NCBI RefSeq assembly: GCF_000003815.2
Contig: NC_049988.1
Coordinates: 17,659,795-17,716,475, forward strand
Origin: Branchiostoma floridae
Taxonomy: Eukaryota; Chordata; Leptocardii; Amphioxiformes; Branchiostomatidae
Direction of reading: 5' to 3'
DNA: 56,681 nt
Position 1 is the first letter of the stretch. Each line of letters begins with the position of its first letter. The translations under genes and the position numbers were made by a program. The notes under the pieces are model-generated. The model saw only the letters and a program-made list of their open reading frames with translations. It did not search any database and was not told the origin of the DNA. Below are positions 1-12,082 of the stretch, piece by piece.

Positions 1-976
1 ATTACCATATTCAGTTTCAGTATCATTTATCTAACCAGGAAAGTACACATTGCCTACTGGCATTTTTCAATGCCTTCTGGGGGGCCAGGGAGACCCCAAC
101 ATAACATTACAGCACCAGGTCAAAATGAAATCAAAGGTCAACTTAAATAACTTAACATTCGTTCGTAAGTCGTCAACTAATTACAATACAAATCAACTCA
201 ATATAATAATAGTAATAATAATAATAATTATAACAATAATGACAGATTCAGACAGTGGATCAACTTCAAATCAAAGTAACTGAAAATGCAATTTGCATAT
301 CAATGTGTCACTGGTCGGGCAGTGTTTGTTACAAAGTTGATTGGCAAACGAAAAATAATAGCCAAAAGAGAACATAAATGTCAGAAATTTGACTGTCTTA
401 GCATCAAAACATATCATACCATTGTATCGTTATTATTGTAGCGCAATCATCAGATCATACCATCACATTGTTGTATACAGATCATATCATAATACGTATA
501 CTTGACGCTTTCACTTTGTGCTAAATAAACAACACATGACACGTATTTGGGTTCAGGCATAACCAGTGCATTTGGGTACCATGTTAAACTTTAAACAATC
601 ATGAAAATTTTTATACATGTATTGTATTGTATGTATCCATAACACATTTGTTTAACATGTATTGTCATTCTATTGTATTGTGCTGAATAAATGTTGTCAC
701 GTATATATGTTGGGCTCAGGCATCTGATTTTATTGGTAACATTGAAAGTTATTTAGCATCTTTTGAAATGGACATAAAATGGGGGGTCCAATGTTCGAGG
801 AGGCACATTAAAGGCACCCAATGCAATATTAGAGCATTAAAACTGAAATTATTCCGGATAACGCAGTACGATATTGACATTTGCTTCTTCATACTATATT
901 ACTAGCACATTTGTATCATTATTTCATACTTTGAGCGTTTTCAAAAGAACGCACAACAAGGCCGCAAATTGACCCA
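1..976. other. Non-coding flank, AT-rich
   Basis: No supportable gene is visible. There is a short imperfect TAA-type simple repeat near 202-240. Two related stretches near 515-560 and 680-725 each contain an AATAAA-like hexamer followed by a GGnTCAGGCAT motif, which suggests degraded retroelement tails. The 77-codon open frame at 50-283 has low-complexity Ile-rich coding and no recognisable domain, so it is not annotated as a gene. Confidence 0.6.
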
Positions 977-3900
977 TTTATTTATTTTTTTTTTCAATCA
1001 TTCTTTATTACTTTTTGCAAAACAAACAACAAAAAGAAAGCATGGCAGCTACAGATATGTTAAACAAAGCACATGTAAAACCACAAAATAAAAGCAAAAA
1101 CCAGTAACAACAGTTAACGTTAGTCCTAAACCCCTTTGCCCATATTCATTCAACAATATCACTATACATTTGTTTAAGATATGGTGCTGACAGAAAATAA
1201 GTTATTTAAGTTTCCCCACTTCCCCCTGTGTTTAAGCAGTTTACCTTGCCGAATTGCTATGTTTTTTTCTAATTTATAAAAGTATGAAACAAAGGATATG
1301 AAAGCAGACAGATTCAAAGAATGCTGACGATTTTTAAAAACAAATATTTTGCCTAAAAGGAGGATAAGATTCGACAGAACCGGGCAACGATCACTAGAAA
1401 TACCGAACACTATACTGAGAGCATTAATATGCAAATGAGTACCATTTATATTGAAAAACCATTTGTCCACCTGACGCCAAAAATTTGAAGTTACACAACA
1501 GTCCCAAAAAAGGTGGACGACTGTTTCTTCTTCCTCGTTACAGAGGTTACATAATGGGGAGTCTATCAAACCCCATAAATATAATATTTTATTGCAAGGT
1601 AAAAATTTGAATAATAGTTTATATTGAAATATTCGAGTATATGAATCAATCGAAAGTTTATAAGGTAAACTATATATATTTTGCCATGGTAGTGGGGTGT
1701 CAAAATATTCTTCCCATGAAAGTTTAATTCTTTCAGATGAGCCCCATAGACTGGCTTCGTTCATGAAGAATTGATACAGACACTTATTAATATTACAGTT
1801 ACGAAGCCAGCCTATGTTTCTACATACAGGAAGACAGACACCCAAACTTGGAGAATTCAATTTCAGCTTAGCCTTCCAAAAGGAGGGAATAGCAGACATA
1901 AGTTGATTATATTTGAATTCAGGACACACTACTCCAAATTTTGTAACAAAATCAACATATGATAAGAAGCTGTTTTCTGCGTCTAACATGTCGTTTACAA
2001 ATATGACCCCCCTACTAAGAAATACCTGTGAAAAGAAAGGCTTACCACTGATAGTTATATTTGAATTTAGATGCAGAAGCTGCTGCTTCACCTCAACCGC
2101 CTCCTCAGGTGGCCTAAGTTGGTACTTCAACCATGCTTGTATAACATGGGTAAAGAATGTACTTAAAGGGGATATTTTACCTAAAAGAGATTCAAAATCC
2201 TTTTTGTTAAGTTGCGCAAAGGGAAACAAGTCAGTACGAAAGATGGAATTTGATAAAAGAATTAGCTTAGAGCAAAACCATTCCTTATTTAAATATAGTC
2301 TGGGTAGCCAAGAAGCTTTTAAAGTAAAATCTACGGCCCGCAAGTTTCTTAATTTCAGGCCTCCCTGATCAAGAACGGCGTACAAAGTTTTTCTTTTAAC
2401 CCTCTCAGGTCCATCTCCCCATAGAAATTTAAATATTTTTTTCTCATATCGATCAAAGAAGTCAGAGGGAGGTGTCGGGAGAGAAGTTAATAGAAAAATA
2501 AATTGTGGAACGATTGAAGTATTAACCAAGATAATTTTTCCCATAAGGGTTAAGGATATAGATTTCCATAACATTAGAATCTTGTCTATTTTTTCGAATT
2601 TTCTATCAAAATTACTATGAACAATGTCGGACATATGTCTCGGAATATGAATTCCAAGAATGTCAACGGGGCCATCTGTCCAAAGTATTGGGAAAGAACA
2701 AGGTAAGTAGAAGTTTGTACCGCTTAAAGATCCAATCCGTAATATTCTACATTTATCAAAATTTGAGCGTAAACCAGATAGAAGGTTAAAAATCTCCAAA
2801 TCCTTAACCAACGCGTATAGAGAGCCAAGTTTGGGAGCAAGGGGAAAATTAGAGTCGTCCGCGTACTGGGAGACTTTAGATGTAATTCCAAAAGTGTCTA
2901 AACCTTTGATTTCTATATTATTTCTAATTTTACTAGCAAGCAATTCAACTCCTAATATAAAAAGATACGGAGATAAAGGACAACCTTGTCGGACCCCACG
3001 GGACAGGTTAAAGGGCTTGGAAATATAACCATAATTAATAATTTTACTAGAGATGTCACTATAAAGAATTTTAATCCATGTTATAAAAGAGTCTCCAAAA
3101 CCAAAGTATCTAAGTGCTTTAACAATAAATTCTACTCTGATGGTGTCGAAGGCTTTTTCGAAATCTGCCAGGAAAATTAAACCAGGTAATTTGTTTTTCT
3201 CATAATATTCCATAATTTCTCAAATTCTCCGTATGTTATCGCTAATACATCGCCCCTGCAGGAAACCAGTTTGATCATAAGATATTAAATTTGAGATAAC
3301 ATTTTTTATGCGAAGGGCGAGGCATTTGGATAACACACGTGTATCACAGTTAAGGAGGGTAATAGGGCGCCAATTCTTTATATATGAAGGGTCTTTGTCC
3401 TGTCCCGATGGGTCTTGTTTAAGTAACAAAGAGATCAAACCTTCTTTTTGAGTACCAGTTAACTGTTTTTCACTAAAAGAAAAATTAAAACACTCAAGCA
3501 TAGGCTGCCTTAAACAATTAAAGAAAACTTTATAAAATTCTACTGAAAGGCCGTCAAGACCAGGAGCATCCTTCAGTTCCCCCTCAGTAATCAGACCCTC
3601 ACACTCCCCACGCTGCTCAGGAGACAAAGACACACGATTAGATGTCGGGAAAAAGGGTTCAAAAACATCGTCGTCCACCGACATGGGCGGCTCCTCAAAT
3701 GAATAAAGGTTTTGATAGAAATTAGCTTGCTCCTCAAGAACATGCAGCGGATTAGTTTTAACCTGACCATCTGTCGTTACAAATCTAAACATATTCTTCC
3801 TGGCCTTATCCGTAGTAACTAAATTCATAAAAAATTTCGTGCATTTCTCCACTTGGCTCTCCTACTGGCAATCATATTATTAGATTTTATTTGATACAAA

Positions 3901-4650
3901 ATTTCTAAATCATGTTTCTTTTCTTGTAACTTATCAAAAATTGTTGAATTTGGAACAGAGTCTAACTCTACTTGCAGTCTACAGATTTCATTAACTAGAG
4001 AATTTTCCGCTTTTTTACGTTGTTTGTATTTCCAAGAAGAATATTTAATGATGTGTCCACGAACACAACATTTAAAAGAGTCCCAGACAATATGAGGATT
4101 TGCAGAACCCTTATTACAAAGGAAAAAATATTTTATGAAGTCTGAGGTTTCTCTAACAAATACTGGATCACTTAACAAATCTTGGTTAAGTCGCCAGAAA
4201 CATTGACCCCTCAGGGTATTGGTGAGGTGATAAGTGAAATTCCAATAAGGGAATGATCAGATCTAAAACTATCTTCTATCTTAACGTATTGTACGGAAGA
4301 CACTAGAGAGAAAGATATTAAAAAGTAATCAATGCGGCTGGCCTGAAAACGACGTCTCCAAGTGTATCTCCTTTCGTTAGCATTCTTATGTCTATAAATG
4401 TCTATTAAATCGAGATTTGCGCAAAAAGAGTTAATTGCCTGAAGACATTTAGGATGGTAGCTAGAAAATCGATGCCCGGTTCTGTCCATGTCTGAATTTA
4501 AAACAGTATTAAAGTCTCCTACAGCAATAAAGGATGATCCAGGATCTGTGCAACTTTGTAAAGTAGTTTCCAAATTTGTAAAAATAGAAGGGTCGTCCGA
4601 ATTAGGGCCATAAATATTGATTACCCATTTATTATCGTACCTCACAATAA
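977..4650 (-). mobile_element. 5'-truncated LINE (L1/Tx1-like non-LTR retrotransposon)
   Basis: On the minus strand this stretch encodes the end of an APE-type endonuclease (GDFN near 4520, SDHSLIG near 4250), then a reverse transcriptase (FLQGRCISDN near 3240, RQGCPLSP near 2980, the catalytic QYADD near 2860) and a C-terminal CCHC knuckle (CNLC...H...C, near 1500-1550). A T-run at about 982-993 on the plus strand is the likely poly(A) tail, so the 3' end is near 977. The endonuclease N-terminus and any ORF1 are missing, which is the usual 5' truncation. The L1/Tx1 assignment rests on motif style and domain order (EN, RT, zinc knuckle) and is an inference; only a phylogeny would settle the clade. 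It lies about 300 bp 3' of the Rossmann gene, in the same orientation. Confidence 0.88.
1174..4645 (-). pseudogene. Broken LINE ORF2 (endonuclease-reverse transcriptase)
   Basis: The ORF2 remnant survives as four open pieces: 4645-4211 (endonuclease), 4178-3825 (linker), 3852-3220 (RT N-terminal part) and 3213-1174 (RT palm, thumb and zinc knuckle). The breaks are a frameshift near 4205, a frameshift near 3845, and an in-frame TGA at 3220-3222 after the residues DNIRRI, beyond which the same frame continues. There is no in-frame ATG at the left end because the element is truncated there. The breaks make it incapable of supplying an active protein as assembled. The YADD catalytic residues are intact, so decay is fairly recent or the breaks are partly sequencing error. 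Confidence 0.85.
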
Positions 4651-4948
4651 CTCAACACAGGATCGAGCCACTAACCATTTCCAGTCAGTAATGTTTGGTG
4701 ATTTCTGAAGGATTCCCACATTTGCAAATCAAAAATGATTCGATCAAGTCATGATATCTCCAACGTTCGGGAATCACCAGTCATGTTCGTGGGCATTTCA
4801 CAAATTTGAAATAATGCCTTTTCCAGCAGCTTGGGCAGTGCTCGGATTTTCATTGAGTTCTCATCACCCAATGACGTCGTGTTTTTGCTCATTTATACCA
4901 ACCATCCAACTAAAATCCACAGAAAGCATTAGGCACTCTACTGTACCT

Positions 4949-4954
4949 TTTATT
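4949..4954 (-). promoter_or_regulatory. Candidate poly(A) signal of the Rossmann-protein gene
   Basis: The minus strand reads AATAAA three bases after the TAG stop at 4960-4958. The position is unusually close to the stop. It would give a very short 3' UTR, and the LINE begins about 300 bp further on. No transcript evidence is available. Confidence 0.35.
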
Positions 4955-4957
4955 ACA

Positions 4958-7900
4958 CTACTTCTTGGGAACAGCAATGACAGCTACACATTTCCTCAGC
5001 CACTCCTCAGATGACATAGTGGACAGCATGAACCTACGTTGTATTTCAAAAAACAACAACCAAAATCAGTAATCTGTATGGTAAGAATACAAGTTTCCAC
5101 ACCAGGCTTTAAGCTAGGGTTTTATCATAGGTTAAAATTTATGCAGGTGCAAGTATTGTAGGGGGTCTGGGGAAATCTTCCAGAAAATTGAATGTGAAAT
5201 TCATAACTCTCTAAAACAGTCTATTTCCTGCATTTTGAGGCTCAAATTTTTTAGTATACAGCAAAGTTTATGTCAGACAGGCCTTGTGTGAGCTACTAGC
5301 ATCCCTGGTCAATCAGAATGTCAAGCTGGTCAGAGAATCTGTTCCCCAGGGTAAGGGGTGTCTTTAGCCATCCAGAGGTCCAATTTACGATCATTTTTAG
5401 AACAGTACGTCGAAAGGTTGGCTGGAAGCATGCCTGGCTAATAGCCTGTTCCACACTGTAAGTACTTCATGGATTTTGTTAAGCACAAACATTGATCTAC
5501 TTTTGTATAGCAGAGGTGCTTCATCTTAACCTGGGTACCATCCAAGACGGTAGTAACAGTCCAAGACTTCAATCGAGTCCATCTAGTTGTGTCAGAGAAA
5601 GGATCGTTCAGCAAAAAAATGTTCGGAACAATCAGATAAAAAGGCTACGCCCTTGAGGCTTCGCCAAAAATATACTCCAGTTCTCAGCTATTCAAGTGGC
5701 GAGTAGGTAGACAATAGTTGATTCCGACAAATTTCTTCTTTAATGTGAGTTTCGTCCTCTTGACGGTAGGGTATATGATCATTGTACACAATTCTATGAT
5801 ATTACAATATATTACGGCTGTAATAATCCTCCTGGGTACCCTAACGCTGACAAATTCTTTTTATTTCTAAGGATGACAGATTCTACTATTTCAAGCCCAT
5901 TACTATAACTCCATACAAGTGTGTGAGGAACAGCCCTCGTATGTAAGATCTCAACCCACCTGGCCACATCTGCACGGCACATCCCTCTCATCCCGTCTGT
6001 GTTCAGCACCTGTGGACCTTCCTCTGTACAGAACTGCATGTCTGAGGAAAACAGAGAAGATAACACTAAAGAAACTCACCATGTTTAAAGAGATAATCTT
6101 TTAACATTTACAATTAGATACACAAAGGTCCAGCATAGGGGAAAAATTAGACTCCCTTGCAGTCTTCGGGAAGGGGCTGTTTTTTTGGGTTGGTCCACAA
6201 TTTTCAACGTTGGCTATGTTCTATTGTGCCGGGAAAGGGAGTTTTTGAGGAAGGGAGTTGCCGTNNNNNNNNNNNNNNNNNNNNNNNNNNNNNNNNNNNN
6301 NNNNNNNNNNNNNNNNNNNNNNNNNNNNNNNNNNNNNNNNNNNNNNNNNNNNNNNNNNNNNNNNTTCCCTTCCTCAACAAACTCCCTTTCCCGGCACAAT
6401 AGAACATAGCCAACGTTGAAAATCGCGGGCCACCCCCCCCAAAAAAAACAGCCCCTTCCCGAACACTGCAAGGGAGTCTAGGGAAAAATGTTGAATTTCT
6501 GGTTACCTTAACAACCCTAGCAAAAACCTGCTGACCCACAAGGTGGCAGTTACCTGTCATGTCAATCCTACCACAAATCAAATTCTGAATTTCTAAGCTT
6601 GGTTGAAAATAACGAATCAGCACTCCCCTGAAAAATAACACTGCCGCTCTAAAAGAGGCAACCAGAAATGCATTTTTTATTCCAGACAAAACACTCTTGG
6701 TTGTCCATCGTGGTCGATGATGACTTCTACGTGCAATCCAGACAAAACACTTAACTATTGATAAACAAAGTATTGAAATCATAAGTACCAGTGACAGGTC
6801 CCATAGTTAAATGTGGCGGCCTGACAACAGTAAAGTTGATATCTCCACACTCCTGAAGGTACTTCTCCATCTGGGCCATGTTTGCCAGGACTCGCCCCAG
6901 GAACAGGGGTTTGATGATCCAGCGCATGAGGAAAAACGGCGGGTTTGACGGGTCATCTGGATAAAACAAGGATACGACATCTGAGAATAATCTTGACTGT
7001 GGAAGACTAGATCCAGTTTTAATCATGAAAACTAAATCTGAAAGTCATCTCAAACCTAGTAGTCTGTACTAGACTAGCTATACGCTGGCTATTTAATAAG
7101 TATTATAGGGAGAATAATTTGCCAGGTGACTTTTGCTATCAGAAGAGTTGGTCGGCCACGGAGGGGGGAGATGAATCTTAGCATGGACTGACTCCCCTGG
7201 CCAACTTTTTTGCCGAATTCTACAATCCCCGTACCCACGTATGAAGGCCTGGTGGAAACTACCTCAAACCAGTTTAGCTCTGATACTGAAGAGCTTATCT
7301 TTTATTAGGTCTGACAGATGCCATGTACACGTAACGAGTTTTAGAGGTTCATTGCACAAAGTCCCCTAGCTAACTGCTAATCAAATTACCTGATTTTCTT
7401 TTAATAGTGGGCTTCATAATTTGATAGCTTGTGGTTGTAGGGTACCAAGCAGAATAGTTACAGAAAGTAGGTTATATTCTGTTGAACGTTGTACTGATTA
7501 AATAATTTATCATGCTGTGTGCAATAAGTACCAACTGTAATAATACAATTGATCATTGGAAAATGAAAACTTACCAGTGGTGAACCAGGATGTCATGCAG
7601 ACCAGGCGCTTGACGTTGTTCTTCCTCATGGCAGCGACAATGACCTTCATGGAGTCTGTGTAAAGTGTGACTGTCGACCAAGGCCAGCTCCTAACTGCAG
7701 AAACTCTGATATGAGACCCACTTGCACTGATATGAGATAACTTGCAACAAAATTTCTTCAGCAATTTTTTTTTTCATCAAATAAATGTTGTACAACTACA
7801 AACTAAGGCAGGTAAATACAACAGTAACTATATAATAGTCTAATAAGTAATTCTGATGCCAGTTCATCTATTTCTCTGTATTTCTGTAACATGATGTTAT

Positions 7901-9518
7901 AAAGGACAAGTAACCTCTAAGATAAAAAAAGAACAACTGGTTGACCATAAGACTGTCAGTGTCTGCCACATAAAAAAAAGTAAAGAGCCAATCAGCATCT
8001 GAGTAACACCAGTTCACCTTTATCCATAGAACTAACATTTATGTAGTCCACAACATAATTGCACGCAAGGTGTTTAAACTTTAAAGGAGTTTGAAACTAG
8101 GAAGGGGAGATATTCTGCCCTAACAACACTTATTTTTCTAAGAAGGGGGGTCGATCTTAGGGTATCTGGCAATCTATGGAAGTTGATGCTACATAATACT
8201 TACTTCCCAGACAGGAGAGGACGACATCTTTGTCCTGCAGATGTGGCTCTACAGTATCAGCAGAGGAAAAGTCCATCTTCTCAATCTGTGAGGGTCAGCA
8301 AACAAAGAAATTTGCGCCAACTAATGCTTTAAAATGTTCCACACATTCTCTTCTGATTGAATGATTTAAGCCAGTTCATAGATCAGGTTGTGCATGAAAT
8401 GCATTGTGGGCAATATGTTAAAAGTCTAAACTTTAAGGTTAATACCCAAACATATACACAAAAAACAAACAATTATTTTTACGCTTTGTGTGTTTGTTGT
8501 CTTTTCAGTCATACTTTGACATGATATTCAAATTATAATTTAAGGAAGGGTTAGAGCAATATGTAGCATCAAGATGGCAGCATGGTCACTTTTTGGTAGG
8601 AATGGGGCCCAAGAAGAAAGCTTAACTATCAACTTGAAGGTGTTCTGTTTAACACTTTTTTCCCTCCATGTACTTAGTATTATGTCCAAAACAAACAAAC
8701 AGACAAACCTTGAGGTCCTTATTTGGCACCAGCGCTGCCATCTTGTCAGGGTCTCTCACTAGGGCAGTGACATCATGACCTTGGGCGAGTGCCTGTTGTA
8801 CGACCTCCAAACCTGGGGTAGGGAACAACATGGTGGAAATTTACATACAACTCTTATACATGACTAGCCTGAGTAGTACACCTCCGTAGTAGTAAACATT
8901 AAGATATGTAACAGTGGGGCTCAACTGGCGCTAAACTGACCATGCCAAACTGGACTGTCCCTTTTGGTGTAACGGTTTAGCGCGTTAGGTTTGTGATCTG
9001 GCAGCCTGGCCTGGGTTTGAATCCCAGGAGCCAGGTGACTGTTTGTACTCGCCTCTTACAGACACATAAAGATACTATTGTACAATAGTATACAGTACAC
9101 TCTTCACATTTAACTTCGAATACTGTAAATGCATTTAAATTCGCGGGGATTTAATTTCGCGGTAGCGGGAAAAATGACTTTTCGCGGTGGATTTAATTTC
9201 GCGGTAACACCATCTACTGCAATCTAATACCTTAAAAGAAAAATGTTCGCGGTGGATTTAATTTCGCGGTAAAGTGGTCGACGCGAAAACCGCGAACATT
9301 AATCCACCGCGAACATTTCTGCAATTACAGTAACTAAGGAAAGTTTAATCTCCAAGCAGATCCTACGGTGCCATAAGATAGGATCAAAGCTGGCCAAGGA
9401 GTATCCGACCAAAGGGAGTCACCGGTGCTATGGCACCATAGGATCTGCTTGGAGATTAAGAAAAATCACCAAACCTAATACCTGTAGGACCAGTGGCCCC
9501 AAACACTGCCAGTCTCAT
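4958..9518 (-). CDS. NAD(P)-binding Rossmann protein, NmrA/BLVRB-like atypical SDR
   Basis: Seven exons on the minus strand: 9518-9482, 8812-8709, 8285-8204, 7694-7575, 6956-6789, 6041-5960 and 5033-4958. All junctions are GT-AG and in phase, giving 222 residues, close to flavin/biliverdin-reductase-B-like proteins. The N-terminus reads MRLAVFGATGPTG, the glycine-rich dinucleotide-binding loop after beta-1 (residues 7-13). A basic LVRDPDKM follows beta-2, as in NADP(H)-preferring members. Later family-like stretches are VIVAAMRKNNVKR, LVCMTSW, FTVVRPPHLT and RADVARFML near the C-terminus. Known family members are cytosolic oxidoreductases or NAD(P)-sensing proteins; the substrate here cannot be inferred. 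An open reading runs past the exon 6 donor at 5960 to 5812, but the spliced last exon restores the family-like end. An AATAAA (4949-4954) follows the stop. A further 5' exon at 12083-12189 is possible. Confidence 0.85.
6150..6478. mobile_element. Foldback/MITE-like inverted repeat spanning an assembly gap
   Basis: The sequences left and right of the N run are inverted copies of each other over about 100 bp each. The left arm begins GACTCCCTTGCAG at 6150 and the right arm ends with its reverse complement at 6478. Both ends are flanked by TA (6148-6149 and 6479-6480), matching the TA target duplication of mariner-like elements. It lies in intron 5 of the Rossmann-protein gene. The arms differ at a few positions, so it is an old copy or the arms were assembled from different copies. 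Confidence 0.65.
6265..6364. other. Assembly gap (100 N)
   Basis: Exactly 100 N sit at the centre of the inverted repeat at 6150-6478. The round number indicates a gap of unknown size, and the hairpin is a plausible reason the assembly stopped. Confidence 0.95.
8960..9034 (+). repeat. tRNA-derived sequence (SINE head or tRNA pseudogene)
   Basis: The stretch carries an A-box-like TGGTGTAACGG (about 8965-8975) and a good B-box GGTTTGAATCC (9014-9024), spaced as in Pol III tRNA promoters. I could not fold a clean cloverleaf with a CCA-proximal acceptor stem, so I do not call a functional tRNA. It is upstream of exon 2 in intron 1 of the Rossmann-protein gene. Confidence 0.5.
9121..9332. mobile_element. 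CGCGGT-rich palindromic MITE, copy 1
   Basis: This 212-bp element starts TACTGTAAATGCA and ends with the near reverse complement (TGCAATTACAGTA). The inside is a string of TTCGCGGT and ACCGCGAA motifs arranged as an imperfect hairpin. If the terminal TA is the target duplication, it fits a Tc1/mariner-type MITE. Related copies lie at 12306-12496 and 12882-13094. It is in intron 1 of the Rossmann-protein gene. Confidence 0.75.
9345..9459. mobile_element. Short MITE with TTAATCTCCAAGCAGAT termini
   Basis: This 115-bp inverted repeat runs inward about 30 bp from each side (TTAATCTCCAAGCAGATCC and its complement, then a GGTGCCATA / TATGGCACC pair). The same terminal motif begins a larger palindrome at 16560-16846, so the two belong to one family. 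It ends only 22 bp from the donor of coding exon 1 (9482-9518) of the Rossmann-protein gene. Confidence 0.75.
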
Positions 9519-10733
9519 GGTCGGACTTAGAAAGGATAAGGAATCCTGTCCAACAGCTCTGAAGTGCAGCAGTCACTTTCAACTATTGGAAGAAAAAAAA
9601 TGAAAATAGAAGATTGCATCCTTAATTAACATGGATATAATTATGGGCATGTAATAACATGCAGACAAAAATGTTGTACCACATTTTCTACATGGTATAT
9701 TTTAGAAACATATATCAAGAGTTTTTTTCAGAGCAATATGTTCTTAAATACCCCCCAAACCACGCATTCAGAACCTTCCCGGACCTCATGGCCGGCCTCA
9801 GTACCTAGGTTGAAACCAGTCTGGTTGTGGGTTACAGTTTACAGTTAGCAAGAGTCTTCCTTGTTACAACGATTTTAAAACGAATTCGCAACCGGTGCAT
9901 CATCAGCACTGCATGCCTCATTAAGTCCCGGCTGAGCAACGATTGCACATTTGTGTTCCTGCAAGGAATGCCTCCCAGACACATTCCCGAAGGGCTCAGC
10001 CAGTGGTGCACATGGACAGGCAAGCCTCAGGTCACTGGCAGGTTGGAGATTAGCAATTACTATGCCTGTCAATCAGCTGAGTGCCATATGATGGGGCTAT
10101 GAATGGGGGGATCTGAGTAGCCTGACGTGATAGCCAGGCCAGGTAGACAGCCCAGGTAGACAGCCCAGCTCTTTCATCGAACCCTTGCACGAATACTTCC
10201 CAACTCCTGCCTTAACACTTAAGCCCCCCACACTGTGCACCGGCCAAGACTTCTTTATACCCGTACCCGCAGGCTCCCCCAAAGCTAAAACGCCAACTCT
10301 CTGGCAAAATAATTTTTGAAATGGACTGAACAACAACATGGACATAAAAGGAGGGGTAACGTTACTAGTAAGTGGTAACGTAAAATACATTTCGTTCTTT
10401 TCTTATCAAATCACATTCCTGTGTAGGGAAATTCATGAAGAGATAAATTCAGGGACGAACTTCAATTCGGCGTCGCTTTATAATATGTGTTACGGTAAAG
10501 TTTTGAGGTCAAACATAGTATTACACAACGCCTCCTGTTGCGTTGACGAAAAAGCGAAAGCCCGGCAATTGAAGACGCCACTTTAAAATAACGATACTAG
10601 TAAACAGCGTACAAAACTCAGAATATAACACAAATAACGATCTGCTAGGTCCCTGGCAAGCAAAGAAACTGAGTTATAAGACAGGGGTTTCCCCATATAT
10701 ACATATAACCGTTATATACAAACAAACTTTCAC
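9519..10733. other. Non-coding interval upstream of the Rossmann-protein start
   Basis: I see no supportable exon here. A pyrimidine tract ending in AG lies just 5' of the ATG on the minus strand (about 9526-9545). It is compatible with a splice acceptor and hence with an upstream exon. A duplicated CCAGGTAGACAG motif occurs near 10138-10163. The short open frames between 9827 and 10586 overlap on both strands and have no domain signature. Confidence 0.5.
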
Positions 10734-11981
10734 GGGGGCCCCAAAGCCCTTTTCCGTAGAGCGTAATCGGCGGTTTTAATTCTACGTACTCCGTAGCGGG
10801 ACCGTTCGAATTCAACGTAGAGCGTAATCGGTGCATTTTGCGTCGAGCGATATTGGCCCCTTTAATTTAACGTATTACGTAGAAGCTAACCGGATTTTAC
10901 CGTAAAACGTAATTCATATTAATTTTTCGTCAAGCGTAATCAAAGTTTCATTAAACTTAACTAGTCTACCGGCAAATTTTACCCGCGAAAATGCTGGAAA
11001 TTGCGTTTCAAAGGGTCCAGATTTCAAAATTTCGCCGGACATTCCTTGCTATGGCTCAACACTTCGGCACTGGACATGGTGAAAAAATGTTGCGGGAACG
11101 TCGTCCCCCAACTAGTAGAAATCTTTTTACCGACCTTAGCTTAGTTAACAAGCAAAATTTGCCCCTTAAATGCAGGAAATGGCATTTGAGAGGGTCGAGA
11201 TTTCAATTTTTCTCCGGGCACCGGGCGGCCCTTGCCAAGGCTTGCGACGGCTTGGGCCTCCGGCGCTCACGACTCTCCGGCGCTCGTCGCCCTCAAAGAC
11301 GTTTCTCTGACAGAAATGTCATTACATTGAGCATATGCCTGCCAGCAAAATTTGCCCCTCAAAATGCAGGAAATGGTGTTTCAGAGGGTAAAAATTTCCA
11401 AATTTTCCCGTACCTACCTTGCGACAGTTCGACTGTTCGTGCTTTCGGCGCGTGCACTCGAAATCTGAAAATGATGTTTGGGGGCGTTGCCCAGCTTAAA
11501 CTTAAAGCTAAAACCATTGAAGTTCTAATTGGATGCTATTTAACTTAGCTTAGTCTGTGAGCGAAATTTGCCCTTCAAAATGCATAAAATGGCGTTTCAG
11601 AGGGTCAGGATTTCACAATATTCCCGGGGGAGCATGCCCCCGGACGGCCTATGATTGTCGCGCCTCCGCTTTCGGTGCTACAAGTGCTGAAAATTACGTC
11701 ACATGAGAAATTTGCTGTCGCCGCCTTTGGCCAGCAAGGCGTCTTTAGAAGTTAAGTTTTAATCTTATTGATGGAATTATCAGTTTTGTTTAGATCTCAT
11801 CTTCACATGTTCTGCCGTCGGCGGAGTTCAGCCAAAAGACAATAAAAATTTGCATAATGCATTATGAAATTTCGTAATTTAGCGTACAGCGTAATAAAGT
11901 GTCCATAATTTAGCGTATTACGTAGCCGGCCCTCCCGAATTTAGCGTAGAGCGTTGTCGGTACCCCCCCCTTGGGGGCCCT
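10734..11981. mobile_element. 1.25-kb non-autonomous DNA transposon with 7-bp TSD
   Basis: The element opens GGGGGCCCCAAAG and closes with CTTGGGGGCCCT. Read inward, the ends match at 10 of 13 positions. It is flanked by direct repeats CTTTCAC at 10727-10733 and 11982-11988. The subterminal zones carry repeated, roughly inverted motifs such as GTAGAGCGTAATCGG (about 10757 and 10816) and GCGTAGAGCGTTGTCGG near 11943. The core has four degenerate direct repeats containing AAATGCAGGAAATGG-type sequence at about 10990, 11170, 11362 and 11578. There is no transposase frame; the 185-codon frame at 10991-11548 reads through the core repeats and is not convincing. A 7- to 8-bp TSD points to a hAT- or P-like superfamily, which is an inference. 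Confidence 0.7.
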
Positions 11982-12082
11982 CTTTCACCAGTTTGCCTCG
12001 CCAACTGTTGCGTGAACGCCAGCGCCCCGGGTTGTTGACGGTCAATGACCCGTAACAGCTATCTTCATTTGCATAAGCTGAC

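Noticed and set aside
2831-3180. Plus-strand frames opposite the reverse transcriptase
   Set aside because: They are antisense shadows of the LINE ORF.
5812-6066. 84-codon frame as the terminal exon of the Rossmann gene
   Set aside because: Only its first part is exon (6041-5960). A donor at GCCAG|GTGGGT leads in phase to 5033-4958, which restores a family-like RFMLSTMSSEEW end. The read-through tail has no family similarity.
10991-11548. 185-codon plus-strand frame
   Set aside because: It runs through direct repeats of a non-coding transposon, and the Arg/Leu-rich sequence has no domain.
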